A stretch of 64,000 nucleotides of DNA from a bacterium (GTDB lineage Bacteria; Pseudomonadota; Gammaproteobacteria; Burkholderiales; Thiobacillaceae), in the NCBI GenBank assembly GCA_009772925.1, contig WOUQ01000008.1, forward strand, positions 62,001 to 126,000, given 5' to 3'. This document shows positions 45,530 to 56,025 of this stretch, in pieces. The position numbers were made by a program, and so were the translations under genes. The notes under the pieces are model-generated. The model did no database searches. It saw only the letters and a list, made by a program, of their open reading frames with translations, and was not told the origin of the DNA. Positions within the stretch are counted from its first letter, which is position 1, and every line of letters starts with the position of its first letter.

Positions 45530-46783
45530 TTGTCCCAGCATTCACGCCCCGCCAGACGTCGAGTGGTGATCACCGGTCTGGGCGTCATTTCCCCGCTCGG
45601 CAACAGCGTGTCGGAGGCCTGGGACAAGCTCGTGGCGGGCAAATCGGGGATCACGCGGATTACTCGCTTCGATCCCGCCGCCTTCTCGTCGCAGATCGCC
45701 GGCGAGGTCAAGGATTTCGACGTGGCCAAGTACCTGTCGCCGAAGGAGGCGCGGCGCATGGATGTGTTCATCCATTACGGTCTCGCGGCGGGTATCGATG
45801 CGGTGAAGGATTCCGGCCTGGAAATCACCGACGCGAACCGGGAACGCATCGGCGTCAACATCGGTTCGGGCATCGGCGGCCTGCCAATGATCGAGGACAC
45901 CCACAAGACTTACGTTGAAACGGGTGGCCCGCGTAAGATTTCGCCTTTCTTCATCCCGGGCACCATCATCAACATGATCTCCGGCAATCTGTCCATCCTG
46001 CTCGGTCTGAAGGGTCCCAATCTGGCCGTGGTCACCGCCTGCACCACGGGTCTGCACGCCATCGGCACCAGCGCCCGCATGATCGAGCACAACGACGCCG
46101 ACGTGATGGTCTGCGGCGGCGCCGAATCCACCGTTTGCCCTCTCGCTGTAGGCGGTTTCTCCGCCGCCAAGGCCCTGTCCACGCGCAACGACGATCCCGC
46201 CACCGCCAGCCGGCCCTGGGACAAGGATCGCGACGGATTCGTGCTGGGCGAAGGTGCCGGCGTCATGGTGCTGGAGGAATACGAGCACGCCAAGGCGCGC
46301 GGCGCCCGCATCTACGCGGAAATCTCCGGTTTCGGCATGAGCGGCGACGCCTTCCACATGACCGCGCCGGACACGGACGGCCCCAAGCGTTCCATGCTCA
46401 ACGCCCTGCGCGATGCCGGGGTGAACGCCGACGAGGTGCAATACATCAACGCCCACGGCACTTCCACGCCCCTGGGCGACAAGAACGAGACCGAGGCCAT
46501 CAAGCTGGCCTTCGGCGAGGCCGCGCGCAATCTCGTGGTCAATTCCACGAAATCCATGACCGGCCACCTGCTCGGTGGCGCTGGCGGCCTTGAATCGGTA
46601 TTCACCGCGCTGGCCGTGCATCACCAGGTCTCGCCGCCCACCATCAACATCTTTTCGCAGGATCCCGAGTGCGACCTGGACTACTGCGCCAATTTCGCCC
46701 GCGCCATGAAGATCGACGTCGCCCTGAAGAACAACTTCGGTTTCGGCGGCACCAACGGCACCCTGATCTTCCGCAAGGTGTGA
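45530..46783 (+). CDS. fabF: 3-oxoacyl-ACP synthase II
   Basis: Elongating condensing enzyme of fatty-acid synthesis. The 417 residues begin with RRVVITGLGVISPLG and carry the catalytic Cys171 in VTACTTGLHA, the two active-site His residues in NAHGTSTPLGD and KSMTGHLLGGAGG, and FGFGGTNGTLIF at the end. The start is a TTG at 45530 preceded by GAGGAG (45517-45522); no in-frame ATG lies before the conserved N-terminus. It is downstream of the acpP terminator, so part of its transcription must read through. Confidence 0.95.
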   Translation: MSQHSRPARRRVVITGLGVISPLGNSVSEAWDKLVAGKSGITRITRFDPAAFSSQIAGEVKDFDVAKYLSPKEARRMDVFIHYGLAAGIDAVKDSGLEITDANRERIGVNIGSGIGGLPMIEDTHKTYVETGGPRKISPFFIPGTIINMISGNLSILLGLKGPNLAVVTACTTGLHAIGTSARMIEHNDADVMVCGGAESTVCPLAVGGFSAAKALSTRNDDPATASRPWDKDRDGFVLGEGAGVMVLEEYEHAKARGARIYAEISGFGMSGDAFHMTAPDTDGPKRSMLNALRDAGVNADEVQYINAHGTSTPLGDKNETEAIKLAFGEAARNLVVNSTKSMTGHLLGGAGGLESVFTALAVHHQVSPPTINIFSQDPECDLDYCANFARAMKIDVALKNNFGFGGTNGTLIFRKV

Positions 46784-46804
46784 GCCCGGCCATCGGGCGG
46801 CTCG

Positions 46805-47626
46805 ATGGCACCCGCCGCTGAAGTGGCTCCCCGCATCCTCGTCAACGGCGAGGCGGTTGGCCACGTCAGCGCGCTGGACCGGGGCCTGGGCTATGGCGAC
46901 GGGGTGTTTCGCACGCTGCGCATCGAGGCCGGGCAGCCCCGCTGGTGGGACGAGCATCTGGCCCGGCTGGCCGAGGATTGCGCCCGCCTGCGCCTGGATT
47001 GCCCCAGCCGCGACACGCTGGAACGCGATCTGTCGGACTTGGCGCCGCTGCCGGCCTGGGGCGTATTGCGCATCACGCTGACGCGCGGCGAGGGGCCGCG
47101 CGGCTATCGTCCGCCATCTCCGGCCTGCGGCACCCGCATCCTCGCCTGCTGGCCCGACCCCCACGCCTTGCCGCGCGACAACATCCGGGCGCGCGTATGC
47201 GACTTGCGCCTGGCCTGGCAGCCCGCCTTGGCCGGCATCAAGCATCTCAACCGCCTCGAACAGGTCCTGGCGCGGGCGGAATGGGACGACGCCGACATCG
47301 ACGAAGGCATCCTGCTGGACCGCGACGGACGACTCGTCTGCGGCGTCTCGAGCAACCTGTTCTTCTGGCGGGACGATGGCCTGCACACCCCTGCCTTGCG
47401 TGGCTGTGGCGTCGCCGGAGTGAGCCGCGGCCGCCTGCTGCGCCGCGCCGCCTCGGCAGGCATCGCAGTGCACGAGGGCGAGTATGTCCTCGACGACCTC
47501 TGGCAGGCGCAAGAAGTCATGCTGACCAACAGCCTGACCGGTCTGCGGCGGGTGGCCAGGCTGGAGGAGAAGATCTGGGAGACGCCTGTCGTCAGCCCCC
47601 GTCTGCGCGAGTTGCTGGATGCTTAG
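46805..47626 (+). CDS. pabC: Aminodeoxychorismate lyase
   Basis: PLP enzyme that releases 4-aminobenzoate and pyruvate from aminodeoxychorismate, for folate. The 273-residue class IV aminotransferase-fold protein has RGLGYGDGVFRTLRI, the PLP-binding Lys146 in LAGIKHLNRLEQVLA, EGILLDRDGRLVCGVSSNLF and EVMLTNSLTGLRRV. It overlaps mltG by 8 bases. The pabC-mltG-tmk-holB order is the usual one. Confidence 0.94.
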   Translation: MAPAAEVAPRILVNGEAVGHVSALDRGLGYGDGVFRTLRIEAGQPRWWDEHLARLAEDCARLRLDCPSRDTLERDLSDLAPLPAWGVLRITLTRGEGPRGYRPPSPACGTRILACWPDPHALPRDNIRARVCDLRLAWQPALAGIKHLNRLEQVLARAEWDDADIDEGILLDRDGRLVCGVSSNLFFWRDDGLHTPALRGCGVAGVSRGRLLRRAASAGIAVHEGEYVLDDLWQAQEVMLTNSLTGLRRVARLEEKIWETPVVSPRLRELLDA

Positions 47627-48617
47627 ATTGATCCGTCGGCTCATTCTGCTCGCGCTACTCGTCGTCCTCGCCGCGGCCGGCTGGCTGCTGTACTACGCCG
47701 TCACGCCAATGCTCGGTGGCGGCGCCGCCTATCCGCTGGCCTTCTCCATCGAGCGTGGTGCCAGCCTGCGCGCCGCCAGCGAGGTTCTGCGCGCGGCAGG
47801 CGCCCTCGAGCGGCCCGAAGCCTTCGTCCTCATCGCGCGCATGCGCGGCATGGCCGGCGACATCCGGGCGGGCGGTTATGCCCTGGAAGCGCCGGTCAGT
47901 CCGCTGGATCTGTTGCGCAAGATCACCGCCGGGGAGACCGTGCTGCAGAAGATCACCTTCGTCGAGGGCTGGACTTTCGCCGAGATGCGCCGCGCCATCG
48001 AGGCCCATCCCGGCTTGCGGCAGGACACCGCGGGCCTGTCCGAAGTCGATCTGCTGAAGGCCGTGGGGGCCGAGGTGGAGCATCCCGAGGGCTGGTTCCT
48101 TCCCGATACCTATTTCTTCGACGCCGGCAGTTCCGACCTGGCCATCTATCGGCGCGCGCATCGCGCGATGCGCAAACTGCTGGAGGAGGAGTGGCCGCTG
48201 CGCGCCGGCGGCCTGCCCTATGCCTCGCCGTACGAGGCCCTGATCATGGCCTCCATCATCGAGAAGGAAACCGGAGCGCCGGAAGAACGCCCGCAGATCG
48301 CCTCCGTGTTCGTCAACCGCCTGCGCATCGGCATGCGCCTGCAGACCGACCCCACCGTGATCTATGGCCTGGGTGCGCGCTTCGACGGCAATCTGCGCAA
48401 GGTCGATCTGCAGACGGATACCGCCTACAACACCTATACGCGTGCTGGCCTGACGCCGACCCCCATCGCCCTGCCAGGGGCCGCCGCCCTGCGCGCGGCG
48501 CTGCACCCGGAGCAGACCCGCTATCTGTATTTCGTTTCCATGGGCAATGGCCTGCATGTGTTCTCGGAAAACCTGAACGCCCACAACCGGGCGGTGAACC
48601 GCTACCAGAGACGCTAG
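47619..48617 (+). CDS. mltG: Endolytic murein transglycosylase
   Basis: Cuts nascent glycan strands and helps set their length. The 332-residue protein has a single N-terminal membrane helix (about 8-28), a LysM-like region, and the YceG domain with catalytic Glu215 in MASIIEKETG, EGWFLPDTYFF, RMRLQTDPTVIYG-like LQTDPTVIYGLG and SPYNTY-type DTAYNTYTRAGLTPTPI. The periplasmic orientation follows from the basic N-terminus. It overlaps pabC by 8 bases. Confidence 0.95.
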   Translation: MLRLIRRLILLALLVVLAAAGWLLYYAVTPMLGGGAAYPLAFSIERGASLRAASEVLRAAGALERPEAFVLIARMRGMAGDIRAGGYALEAPVSPLDLLRKITAGETVLQKITFVEGWTFAEMRRAIEAHPGLRQDTAGLSEVDLLKAVGAEVEHPEGWFLPDTYFFDAGSSDLAIYRRAHRAMRKLLEEEWPLRAGGLPYASPYEALIMASIIEKETGAPEERPQIASVFVNRLRIGMRLQTDPTVIYGLGARFDGNLRKVDLQTDTAYNTYTRAGLTPTPIALPGAAALRAALHPEQTRYLYFVSMGNGLHVFSENLNAHNRAVNRYQRR

Positions 48618-48626
48618 GACACCCAC

Positions 48627-49235
48627 ATGAAGGGCATGTTTCTCACCCTGGAAGGCGTCGACGGCGCCGGCAAGAGCAGCCATCTGGAATGGCTGGCGAC
48701 GTGGTTCCGCAGCCACGGCCGCGAGGTGCGCATGACGCGGGAGCCGGGCGGCACGCCGGTCGGCGAGAAGCTGCGGGAGATCGTGCTGCACGAACCCATG
48801 CACGCGGAGACCGAGGCTTTGATCATGTTCGCCGCCCGCCTCGAGCACATCGAGCGGATCATCCGGCCAGCCCTGGCGGCGGGCGAGGTGGTTATCTCGG
48901 ACCGTTTCACCGATGCCAGTTTCGCCTACCAGTGCGGCGGCAGGGGCCTGCCCGAGGCCAGGCTGGAGATGCTGGAGGCATGGGTGCATGCCGATCTGCA
49001 GCCCGATCTGACCTTGCTGTTCGACCTGCCCACCGAAATCGCTGCGCGCCGCTTGGCGACGGCCCGTTCGCCGGACCGCTTCGAGCGGGAACAGGCGGAC
49101 TTCCACGCGCGCGTGCGCGCGACTTATCTGCGCCGGGCCGAGCGACACCCCGAGCGCATCCGCGTGGTGGACGGCGGCCAAGGCCTGGAGGCGGTGCGCG
49201 CCCAGTTGCTGGCGATTCTGGAGTCGCTGCCATGA
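48627..49235 (+). CDS. tmk: Thymidylate kinase
   Basis: Phosphorylates dTMP to dTDP. The 202-residue protein has the P-loop [11 protein letters not shown] at residues 9-19, the DR motif in [28 protein letters not shown] and a lid region [13 protein letters not shown] with basic residues. Its stop overlaps the holB ATG (ATGA). Confidence 0.96.
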   Translation: MKGMFLTLEGVDGAGKSSHLEWLATWFRSHGREVRMTREPGGTPVGEKLREIVLHEPMHAETEALIMFAARLEHIERIIRPALAAGEVVISDRFTDASFAYQCGGRGLPEARLEMLEAWVHADLQPDLTLLFDLPTEIAARRLATARSPDRFEREQADFHARVRATYLRRAERHPERIRVVDGGQGLEAVRAQLLAILESLP

Positions 49236-50221
49236 TCCATCCCTGGAACCGGGCTCTGTTCGAGCGCCTGGGCGGCGACCGCGAGCGCCTGCCGCACGCT
49301 TTGCTGCTGCATGGCCGGGCCGGCGTCGGCAAGCGTGACCTGGCCCTCGATCTTGCGGCCTGGGTGTTGTGTGAATCCCCAAGCGGGGAGGGACCTTGCG
49401 GGCAGTGCGATGCCTGCAACTGGTTCGCTCAGGGCAATCACCCGGATTTCCGTCTGGTGGAACCTCAGGAAGAGGAAACCGACGACGCCGGCAAGGTGGT
49501 GAAGAAGGCCAGCCGGCAGATCAGTGTCGAAGCGGTGCGCGGCATCACGGAATTCCTCGGTCTCACCGCGCATCGCGGTGGCTGGCGCAGCGCGGTGATC
49601 CATCCGGCGGAGTACATGAATGCCGCGGCCGCCAACGCCTTGCTGAAGACGCTGGAGGAACCGCCGCCGCGCGTGCTGCTCCTGCTGGTATCGCATCAGC
49701 CGGGACGCCTGCCGGCCACCGTGCTTTCACGCTGCCGCCAGGTGGCGGTGATGCCGCCACCCGCCGCGGAGGCCCTGGAATGGCTGCGCCTGGCGCGCAT
49801 CGACGAGCCCGAGGCGGCGCTGGCCGAAGCCGGCGGGGCGCCCTTGCGCGCCCTGGAATACGCCGACGCGGAGCGGCGTGCCCGCATGGAGTCCTTCCTC
49901 GACGCACTGGCCGCGCCGGAAGCGCTCGAGGCCAGCGATCTGGCCCTGGCCTACAAGGACGCCCTGGCCGACTGCTGGGGCTGGCTGGCCCGCTGGATGC
50001 ACGACATGCTGGTCCTGCGCCTGGCCGGAAACGGCCGCTACTTTTCAGGACGCGCGGGAGTCCTGCGGCGACTGGGCGCCCATGCGGAACTGTCGGCCCT
50101 GCTCGACTTCCAGCGCGAGATCACCGAGGCGGCGCGCTGGTTGCGCCACCCGTTGAACGCCCAGTTGTTGCTAGAATCCTGGCTCATCCGCTACATCCAG
50201 GTCACGCGAGGCAACCCATGA
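49232..50221 (+). CDS. holB: DNA polymerase III subunit delta'
   Basis: Part of the clamp loader. The 329-residue AAA+-like protein has a modified P-loop [11 protein letters not shown], a zinc module with Cys47, Cys56, Cys59 and Cys62 (PCGQCDAC), the [11 protein letters not shown] sensor segment and LSRCRQV. A helical collar domain follows. The start overlaps the tmk stop and its own stop overlaps the pilZ ATG, so the three are translationally chained. Confidence 0.94.
   Translation: MIHPWNRALFERLGGDRERLPHALLLHGRAGVGKRDLALDLAAWVLCESPSGEGPCGQCDACNWFAQGNHPDFRLVEPQEEETDDAGKVVKKASRQISVEAVRGITEFLGLTAHRGGWRSAVIHPAEYMNAAAANALLKTLEEPPPRVLLLLVSHQPGRLPATVLSRCRQVAVMPPPAAEALEWLRLARIDEPEAALAEAGGAPLRALEYADAERRARMESFLDALAAPEALEASDLALAYKDALADCWGWLARWMHDMLVLRLAGNGRYFSGRAGVLRRLGAHAELSALLDFQREITEAARWLRHPLNAQLLLESWLIRYIQVTRGNP
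50169..50177 (+). promoter_or_regulatory. Possible internal promoter for pilZ within holB
   Basis: TGCTAGAAT (50169-50177) inside the end of holB is the same extended -10 string as upstream of acpP and lies 40 bases before the pilZ ATG. No -35 is visible. Confidence 0.35.
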
Positions 50222-50583
50222 GCGATAGCGCGCGTCAGCAATCCGGCCGGGCGGGCATGCTTTCCCTGGCCATCAAGGAACGTTCCGCCCTGTTCGCCGC
50301 CTACATGCCCTACATCAAGGGCGGTGGCCTGTTCATCCCGACCAATCGGCCCTATCAGATGGGCGACCAGGTCTACATGTTGCTGACCCTCATGGACGAG
50401 CCCAACAAGTTACCGGTTTCCGGCAAGGTGGTCTGGATCACGCCTTCCGGCGCCCAGGGCAACCGCCAGCAGGGCATAGGCGTGCAGTTCGACGAGAGCG
50501 AGGGCGCCGTGTCGGTGCGCCACAAGATCGAGGGCATACTCGGCAACGCCATGAAGTCGACCCGCCTGACGCATACGATGTGA
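50218..50583 (+). CDS. pilZ: PilZ-domain protein, type IV pilus PilZ type
   Basis: A 121-residue single-domain PilZ protein. It contains MLSLAIKERSALFAAYMPYIKGGGLFIPT, VYMLLTLMDEPNKLPVSGKVVWITP and GIGVQF. As in the P. aeruginosa PilZ named for pilus assembly, the RxxxR and DxSxxG residues needed for cyclic di-GMP binding are not evident, so it probably acts through protein contacts rather than by binding the nucleotide. Location after holB is conserved in beta- and gammaproteobacteria. Pilus genes are not in the window. Confidence 0.9.
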   Translation: MSDSARQQSGRAGMLSLAIKERSALFAAYMPYIKGGGLFIPTNRPYQMGDQVYMLLTLMDEPNKLPVSGKVVWITPSGAQGNRQQGIGVQFDESEGAVSVRHKIEGILGNAMKSTRLTHTM

Positions 50584-50590
50584 TTGAGGT

Positions 50591-50690
50591 GCAGCTTGTA
50601 GCTGGTAGCTCGTAGCGGGTGGCTTTTATTGCGCGCCGCAGGCGCGGAAAAATACGGCTACAAGCTACCGGCTACGAGCTACCCGCTTAA
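50591..50690. repeat. Inverted array of GTAGCNN heptamers, copy B, between pilZ and tatD
   Basis: Left arm units GCAGCTT, GTAGCTG, GTAGCTC, GTAGCGG and GTGGCTT run in exact 7-base register from 50591. The right arm (50656-50690), read on the minus strand, has GTAGCTC, GTAGCCG, GTAGCTT and GTAGCC. The core 50631-50647 is the reverse complement of the copy A core. It fills nearly all of the pilZ-tatD gap. Confidence 0.88.
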
Positions 50691-50693
50691 AAA

Positions 50694-51464
50694 ATGTTCG
50701 TCGATTCCCACTGCCACATCGATTTCCCCGATTTCCAGGAAGGGGTGGAGCCCCTGCTGGCGCGCATGGCCGAGGCCGGCGTGGGGCATGCCCTGTGCGT
50801 GGCCGTGAACCTGGAAAACCTGCCACGGGTACTGGACCTGGCCCGCGCCCATGGCAACCTGTTCGCCTCGGTGGGCGTGCATCCCGACCATGACGAGGGC
50901 CGCGAACCCGGTGTCGAGGAACTGGTGGAACTCGCCGGCCTGCCCAAGGTGGTGGCCATCGGCGAAACCGGCCTGGATTACTACCGCATGCGACGCGAGG
51001 AGGTGGACTGGCAGCGGCAACGCTTCCGGGTCCACATCCGCGCCGCCCGTCGGGCGGGCAAGCCCCTCATCATCCATACCCGTAATGCCGCCGCCGACAC
51101 CCTGGCCATCATGCAGGAGGAGGGCGCGGACCAGGCCGGCGGGGTGATGCACTGTTTCACCGAATCCTGGGAGGTGGCGCAAGCCGCCCTGGACATGGGG
51201 TTCTACATTTCCTTCTCCGGCATCGTCAGTTTCAAGAATGCCCTGGAGTTGAAGGAGGTGGCCCGGCGGGTGTCGCTGGACCGCCTGCTGATCGAGACCG
51301 ACGCACCCTACCTCGCCCCGGTGCCGCATCGCGGGCGGCGCAACGAGCCCGCCTACGTGCGCCACGTGGCCGAGGAAATCGCCCGCTTGCGCGGGATTTC
51401 GCTGGAGGCGGTGGAGGCGGCCACCACCGCGAATTTCTTCAGGTTGTTCCGGGCCGCCGCCTGA
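50694..51464 (+). CDS. tatD: TatD-family metal-dependent deoxyribonuclease
   Basis: A 256-residue TIM-barrel hydrolase of the TatD/YcfH group. Metal ligands are in DSHCHIDFP (His6, His8), AIGETGLDYY (Glu), IIHTRNA (His), MHCFTES (His) and ETDAPYLAP (Asp). RRNEPAYVRHVAEEIARLRG near the end is typical of the YcfH subgroup, which commonly follows holB and pilZ. The ATG lies directly after repeat copy B, with no clear ribosome-binding site. Confidence 0.94.
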   Translation: MFVDSHCHIDFPDFQEGVEPLLARMAEAGVGHALCVAVNLENLPRVLDLARAHGNLFASVGVHPDHDEGREPGVEELVELAGLPKVVAIGETGLDYYRMRREEVDWQRQRFRVHIRAARRAGKPLIIHTRNAAADTLAIMQEEGADQAGGVMHCFTESWEVAQAALDMGFYISFSGIVSFKNALELKEVARRVSLDRLLIETDAPYLAPVPHRGRRNEPAYVRHVAEEIARLRGISLEAVEAATTANFFRLFRAAA

Positions 51465-51465
51465 A

Positions 51466-51499
51466 ACGCAAAACGGGCACTGGTGTGCCCGTTTTGCGT
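51466..51499. terminator. Bidirectional terminator between tatD and clpA
   Basis: ACGCAAAACGGGCAC (51466-51480) and GTGCCCGTTTTGCGT (51485-51499) form a perfect 15-bp stem with a four-base TGGT loop. It lies between the convergent stops of tatD and clpA and begins two bases after the tatD stop. Confidence 0.85.
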
Positions 51500-51511
51500 G
51501 TGCCCGCCGCA

Positions 51512-53776
51512 TCAGGCGGGTTCGAGTTCAGAGCTGAACTGCAGATGGAGGGTCCCGTCTTCGTCGACGTCCAGCGTTACCTCGCCCCCCTCGCTCAGTC
51601 GGCCGAACAACAGTTCGTCGGCAAGGGCCTTGCGGAGGCTGTCCTGGATCAACCTCGACATGGGCCGCGCACCCATCAGGGGATCGAAGCCCTTCTTCGC
51701 CAGCCAGGCGCGGAGTCCGTCGGTGAAGTGGGCTTCCACCTTTCTGGTGTTGAGTTGTTCCTCCAGTTGCATGAGGAACTTGTCCACCACGCGCAGGATG
51801 ACTTCCTCGGTGAGCGAGGCGAAGGAGATGGTGGCATCCAGCCGGTTGCGGAATTCCGGCGTGAACAGCCGCTTGATCTCCGCCATCTCGTCGCCGGCCT
51901 TCGAAGCCAGGGTGAAGCCGATGCCGGTCTTGTTCATGGCCTCGGCGCCGGCGTTGGTGGTCATGATGATGACCACGTTGCGGAAGTCGGCCTTGCGCCC
52001 GTTGTTGTCGGTCAGGGTGCCGTGGTCCATGACCTGCAGCAGCACGTTGAAGATGTCCGGATGGGCCTTCTCGATCTCGTCCAGCAACAATACCGCGTAG
52101 GGGTTCTTGGTAATGGCCTCGGTGAGCAGGCCACCCTGCTCGAAACCGACATAGCCGGGTGGCGCGCCGATGAGGCGGGAGACCGCGTGGCGTTCCATGT
52201 ACTCCGACATGTCGAAGCGGATCAGTTCGACGCCCAGGGTGTAGGCGAGTTGCCGCGCGACCTCGGTCTTGCCGACGCCGGTGGGGCCGGAGAAGAGGAA
52301 GGAACCGATGGGTTTGGCTGGATTGCCGAGGCCCGAGCGGGACATCTTGATGGCCGCGGAGAGGGCGTCGATGGCCTTGTCCTGGCCGAACACCACGGCC
52401 TTCAGGTCGCGGTCCAGGCTCTTCAGGGCGTTGCGCTCGTCGTTGGCGACGGTCTTCGCCGGCACCCGGGCGATCTTGGCGACGATATCCTCGATCTCCT
52501 TGGGTGTGATGACCTTCTTTTGCTTGGACTTGGGCTGGATGCGCTGGGCGGCGCCGGCCTCGTCGATGACGTCGATGGCCTTGTCCGGCAGATGGCGGTC
52601 GTTGATGTAGCGGGCGGACAGTTCGGCCGCGGTGGACAGGGCACCCTGCGTGTATTTGACGCCGTGGTGCGACTCGAAGCGGGATTTCAGGCCCTTGAGA
52701 ATCTGCACGGTCTCCTCGACGGAGGGTTCTTTCACGTCGATCTTCTGGAAACGGCGGGAGAGGGCGTGGTCCTTCTCGAAGATGCCGCGAAACTCGGTAT
52801 AGGTCGTGGCGCCGATGCAGCGCAACTGCCCGGCCGACAAGGCGGGCTTCAACAGATTGGACGCGTCCAGGGTGCCGCCGGAAGCCGCGCCGGCACCGAT
52901 GACGGTATGGATCTCGTCGATGAACAGAATGGCCTTGGGATTGCCGGCCAGTTGCTTGATGACGGCCTTCATGCGCTGTTCGAAATCCCCCCGGTACTTG
53001 GTGCCGGCGAGCAGGGCGCCCATGTCCAGGGCATAGACCGTCGAGCCTTCGAGAATCTCTGGCACATTGTGTTCGACCAGGCGCCGCGCCAGGCCTTCCG
53101 CGATGGCGGTCTTGCCGACGCCGGCCTCGCCCACCAGCAGCGGATTGTTCTTGCGCCGGCGGCACAGGGTCTGGATCACCCGTTCCAGTTCCAGATCACG
53201 GCCGATGAGGGGGTCGATCTTGCCGGACAGGGCCAGCGCGTTGAGATTGTTGGTGAAGGATTCCAGCGGCGAGGCGGCCTTATCCTCGCCTTCCTGTGCC
53301 TCGCCCGCGCTGTCGCCACGGGCTCCGGCGGAGGATTCCTGGGGCGTCTTGGCGATGCCGTGCGAGATGAAGTTGACCACATCGAGCCGGCTGAGGCCCT
53401 GCTGGGACAGAAAGTGCAGGGCGTGGGAATCCTTCTCGCCGAAAATGGCCACCAGTACGTTGGCGCCGGTGACCTCCTTCTTGCCGGAGGATTGCACATG
53501 CAGGATGGCGCGCTGGATGACGCGCTGGAAACCCAGAGTGGGCTGGGTGTCGACGTCGGCCTCGCCAGGCACTCGCGGTGTATGACGCTCGATGAAATCG
53601 GCCAGCTTCTTGCGCAGGTCCTCGATATTCGCCGTGCAGGCCCGCAGCACTTCCGCCGCCGAGGGATTGTCGAGCATGGCCAGCAGCAGATGCTCCACGG
53701 TGATGAATTCGTGGCGTTTCTGCCTGGCGTCCATGAAGGCCATGTGCAGACTGACTTCCAACTCCTGGGCGATCAT
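51512..53776 (-). CDS. clpA: ATP-dependent Clp protease ATP-binding subunit ClpA
   Basis: Unfoldase of the ClpAP protease. The 754-residue protein has an N-terminal Clp_N domain (about 1-140) that docks ClpS, D1 ATPase with GEAGVGKT and FIDEIH, D2 ATPase with GPTGVGKT and [10 protein letters not shown], and a ClpP-contact loop TGIGFTL with the IGF tripeptide. The ATG at 53776 follows GGAGGAAAA and overlaps the clpS stop (ATGA), so adaptor and unfoldase are translated together. Family length is about 758. Confidence 0.97.
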   Translation of the reverse strand: MIAQELEVSLHMAFMDARQKRHEFITVEHLLLAMLDNPSAAEVLRACTANIEDLRKKLADFIERHTPRVPGEADVDTQPTLGFQRVIQRAILHVQSSGKKEVTGANVLVAIFGEKDSHALHFLSQQGLSRLDVVNFISHGIAKTPQESSAGARGDSAGEAQEGEDKAASPLESFTNNLNALALSGKIDPLIGRDLELERVIQTLCRRRKNNPLLVGEAGVGKTAIAEGLARRLVEHNVPEILEGSTVYALDMGALLAGTKYRGDFEQRMKAVIKQLAGNPKAILFIDEIHTVIGAGAASGGTLDASNLLKPALSAGQLRCIGATTYTEFRGIFEKDHALSRRFQKIDVKEPSVEETVQILKGLKSRFESHHGVKYTQGALSTAAELSARYINDRHLPDKAIDVIDEAGAAQRIQPKSKQKKVITPKEIEDIVAKIARVPAKTVANDERNALKSLDRDLKAVVFGQDKAIDALSAAIKMSRSGLGNPAKPIGSFLFSGPTGVGKTEVARQLAYTLGVELIRFDMSEYMERHAVSRLIGAPPGYVGFEQGGLLTEAITKNPYAVLLLDEIEKAHPDIFNVLLQVMDHGTLTDNNGRKADFRNVVIIMTTNAGAEAMNKTGIGFTLASKAGDEMAEIKRLFTPEFRNRLDATISFASLTEEVILRVVDKFLMQLEEQLNTRKVEAHFTDGLRAWLAKKGFDPLMGARPMSRLIQDSLRKALADELLFGRLSEGGEVTLDVDEDGTLHLQFSSELEPA

Positions 53777-54084
53777 TCGTTTTCCTCCATCACGCACTGC
53801 AGTGGGTGCTGGTGTTCGCGCGCATGATCCGTCACCTGTCGCACCTTGGTTTCCGCCACGTCGCGGGGGTAGACGCCAGCCAACCCCGCACCCTCATTAT
53901 GCACTTTGAGCATGACCCGTGTGGCTTGTTCACGGTCCATGAGAAAAAAACGCTGCAGCACGCCGATGACGAAATCCATGGGCGTGAAATCGTCATTAAG
54001 AAGCAAAACCTTATATAGCGGTGGCGGCGGGCGGACGCTTAATTCCGTGCCCGAGTCCAATTGTTCGAGATGCCTGACTGCCAT
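53773..54084 (-). CDS. clpS: ClpA adaptor protein ClpS
   Basis: Delivers N-end-rule substrates to ClpAP. The 103-residue protein has a flexible N-terminus and the ClpS core: [20 protein letters not shown] with the substrate-binding NDD, then [16 protein letters not shown] with the conserved His, and [16 protein letters not shown] use the ATG at 54084; the open frame further upstream reads through a hairpin region and is not conserved. Confidence 0.95.
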   Translation of the reverse strand: MAVRHLEQLDSGTELSVRPPPPLYKVLLLNDDFTPMDFVIGVLQRFFLMDREQATRVMLKVHNEGAGLAGVYPRDVAETKVRQVTDHAREHQHPLQCVMEENE

Positions 54085-54175
54085 GGTTGCGAGCCGATGC
54101 GCTGTGGAATTGATTGTGGCGGCGTGAAGATTTTTTTCAAGCCGATTGACGGAATGGATATTTGCCGGGTAAAAA

Positions 54176-54191
54176 GCCGCCGTTTGGCGGC
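54176..54191 (-). terminator. Hairpin in the clpS-cspA divergent gap
   Basis: GCCGCC and GGCGGC (54176-54181 and 54186-54191) form a short stem. Read on the minus strand it is followed by TTTTT, which looks like an intrinsic terminator protecting clpS from upstream read-through. On the plus strand it would lie in the cspA leader, followed by a T6 run at 54199-54204, and might instead act as a cold-responsive leader structure. Confidence 0.5.
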
Positions 54192-54251
54192 GGAGCGCTT
54201 TTTTCCGGGCTGAACGGGTCAATTGTTTTGTTTTGCTTAGGAGCAGTTTAG

Positions 54252-54455
54252 ATGGCCACTGGCACTGTGAAATGGTTCAACGATTCAAAAGGCTTCGGCT
54301 TCATCACCCCGGACGGCGGTGGTGACGACGTGTTTGCCCACTTTTCCGCCATTCAGAGCAAAGGCTTCAAGAGCCTGAAGGAAAACCAGCGTGTGACCTT
54401 CGATGTGGTGGATGGTCCCAAGGGCAAACAAGCCTCCAATATCCAGCCGATGTAA
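54252..54455 (+). CDS. cspA: Cold-shock-domain protein, CspA family
   Basis: A 67-residue nucleic-acid-binding OB-fold protein. RNP1 is SKGFGFI, RNP2 is [29 protein letters not shown] is the family N-terminus and [10 protein letters not shown] the usual end. RNA chaperone activity is expected. The ATG follows AGGAG (54239-54243). Whether it is cold-induced cannot be told; the 167-base upstream gap has a hairpin and U-rich tracts that could form a regulatory leader. Confidence 0.95.
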   Translation: MATGTVKWFNDSKGFGFITPDGGGDDVFAHFSAIQSKGFKSLKENQRVTFDVVDGPKGKQASNIQPM

Positions 54456-54464
54456 GAGTCGGTG

Positions 54465-54510
54465 CCGGTGTAATCCGGTTTTTCGGCGGGCGGGGCCATT
54501 GCCGCCCGCC
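54465..54510 (+). terminator. Possible terminator region after cspA
   Basis: A small CCGG-TGTAAT-CCGG hairpin (54465-54478) is followed by TTTTT, and a stronger GGCGGGCGG/CCGCCCGCC stem (54485-54493 with 54502-54510) comes next without a T run. Confidence 0.4.
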
Positions 54511-54565
54511 AACCCCGGCCCCCTGTGCTATACGTCAAACAAGACGTTGGCGCAGGAGAGGCCAG

Positions 54566-54749
54566 ATGAACACCCCCCATCAGGTTCCACCCATTGACGT
54601 GACACCGGGCAAAGCGCCGGGGAGCGAACTTGCGCATCTGCTTGCGGGCCTGGAACGCCAGAAGGAAGAACTGGGTCCCATCGCCGACGAGTTGATCGGC
54701 CTGCTGCACCACCTCGGGGTGGATCTCCCGCCCCGAGGCGACAAGCGCC

Positions 54750-54769
<20 letters not shown>
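54566..54769 (+). CDS. Small protein of unknown function
   Basis: A 67-residue protein I do not recognise. It follows a clear ribosome-binding site (CAGGAGAGG at 54553-54561) and has a Pro-rich start, then a Leu-rich amphipathic helical region (residues about 20-50, [18 protein letters not shown]) and a charged tail. No Cys, signal or membrane segment. Its last 20 bases overlap the 3' end of the convergent icd gene. The strong translation signal supports a real gene. Confidence 0.6.
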
Positions 54770-55991
<1,222 letters not shown>

Positions 55992-56025
55992 GATGACTCC
56001 TGGTCGAGATACGAAAAAACCGCTG

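Noticed and set aside
45542-47644. A 700-codon open frame on the minus strand
   Set aside because: It is antisense to fabF and pabC, both firmly identified.
51485-53827. A 780-codon open frame on the plus strand
   Set aside because: It is the antisense of clpA; composition and lack of motifs mark it as a shadow.
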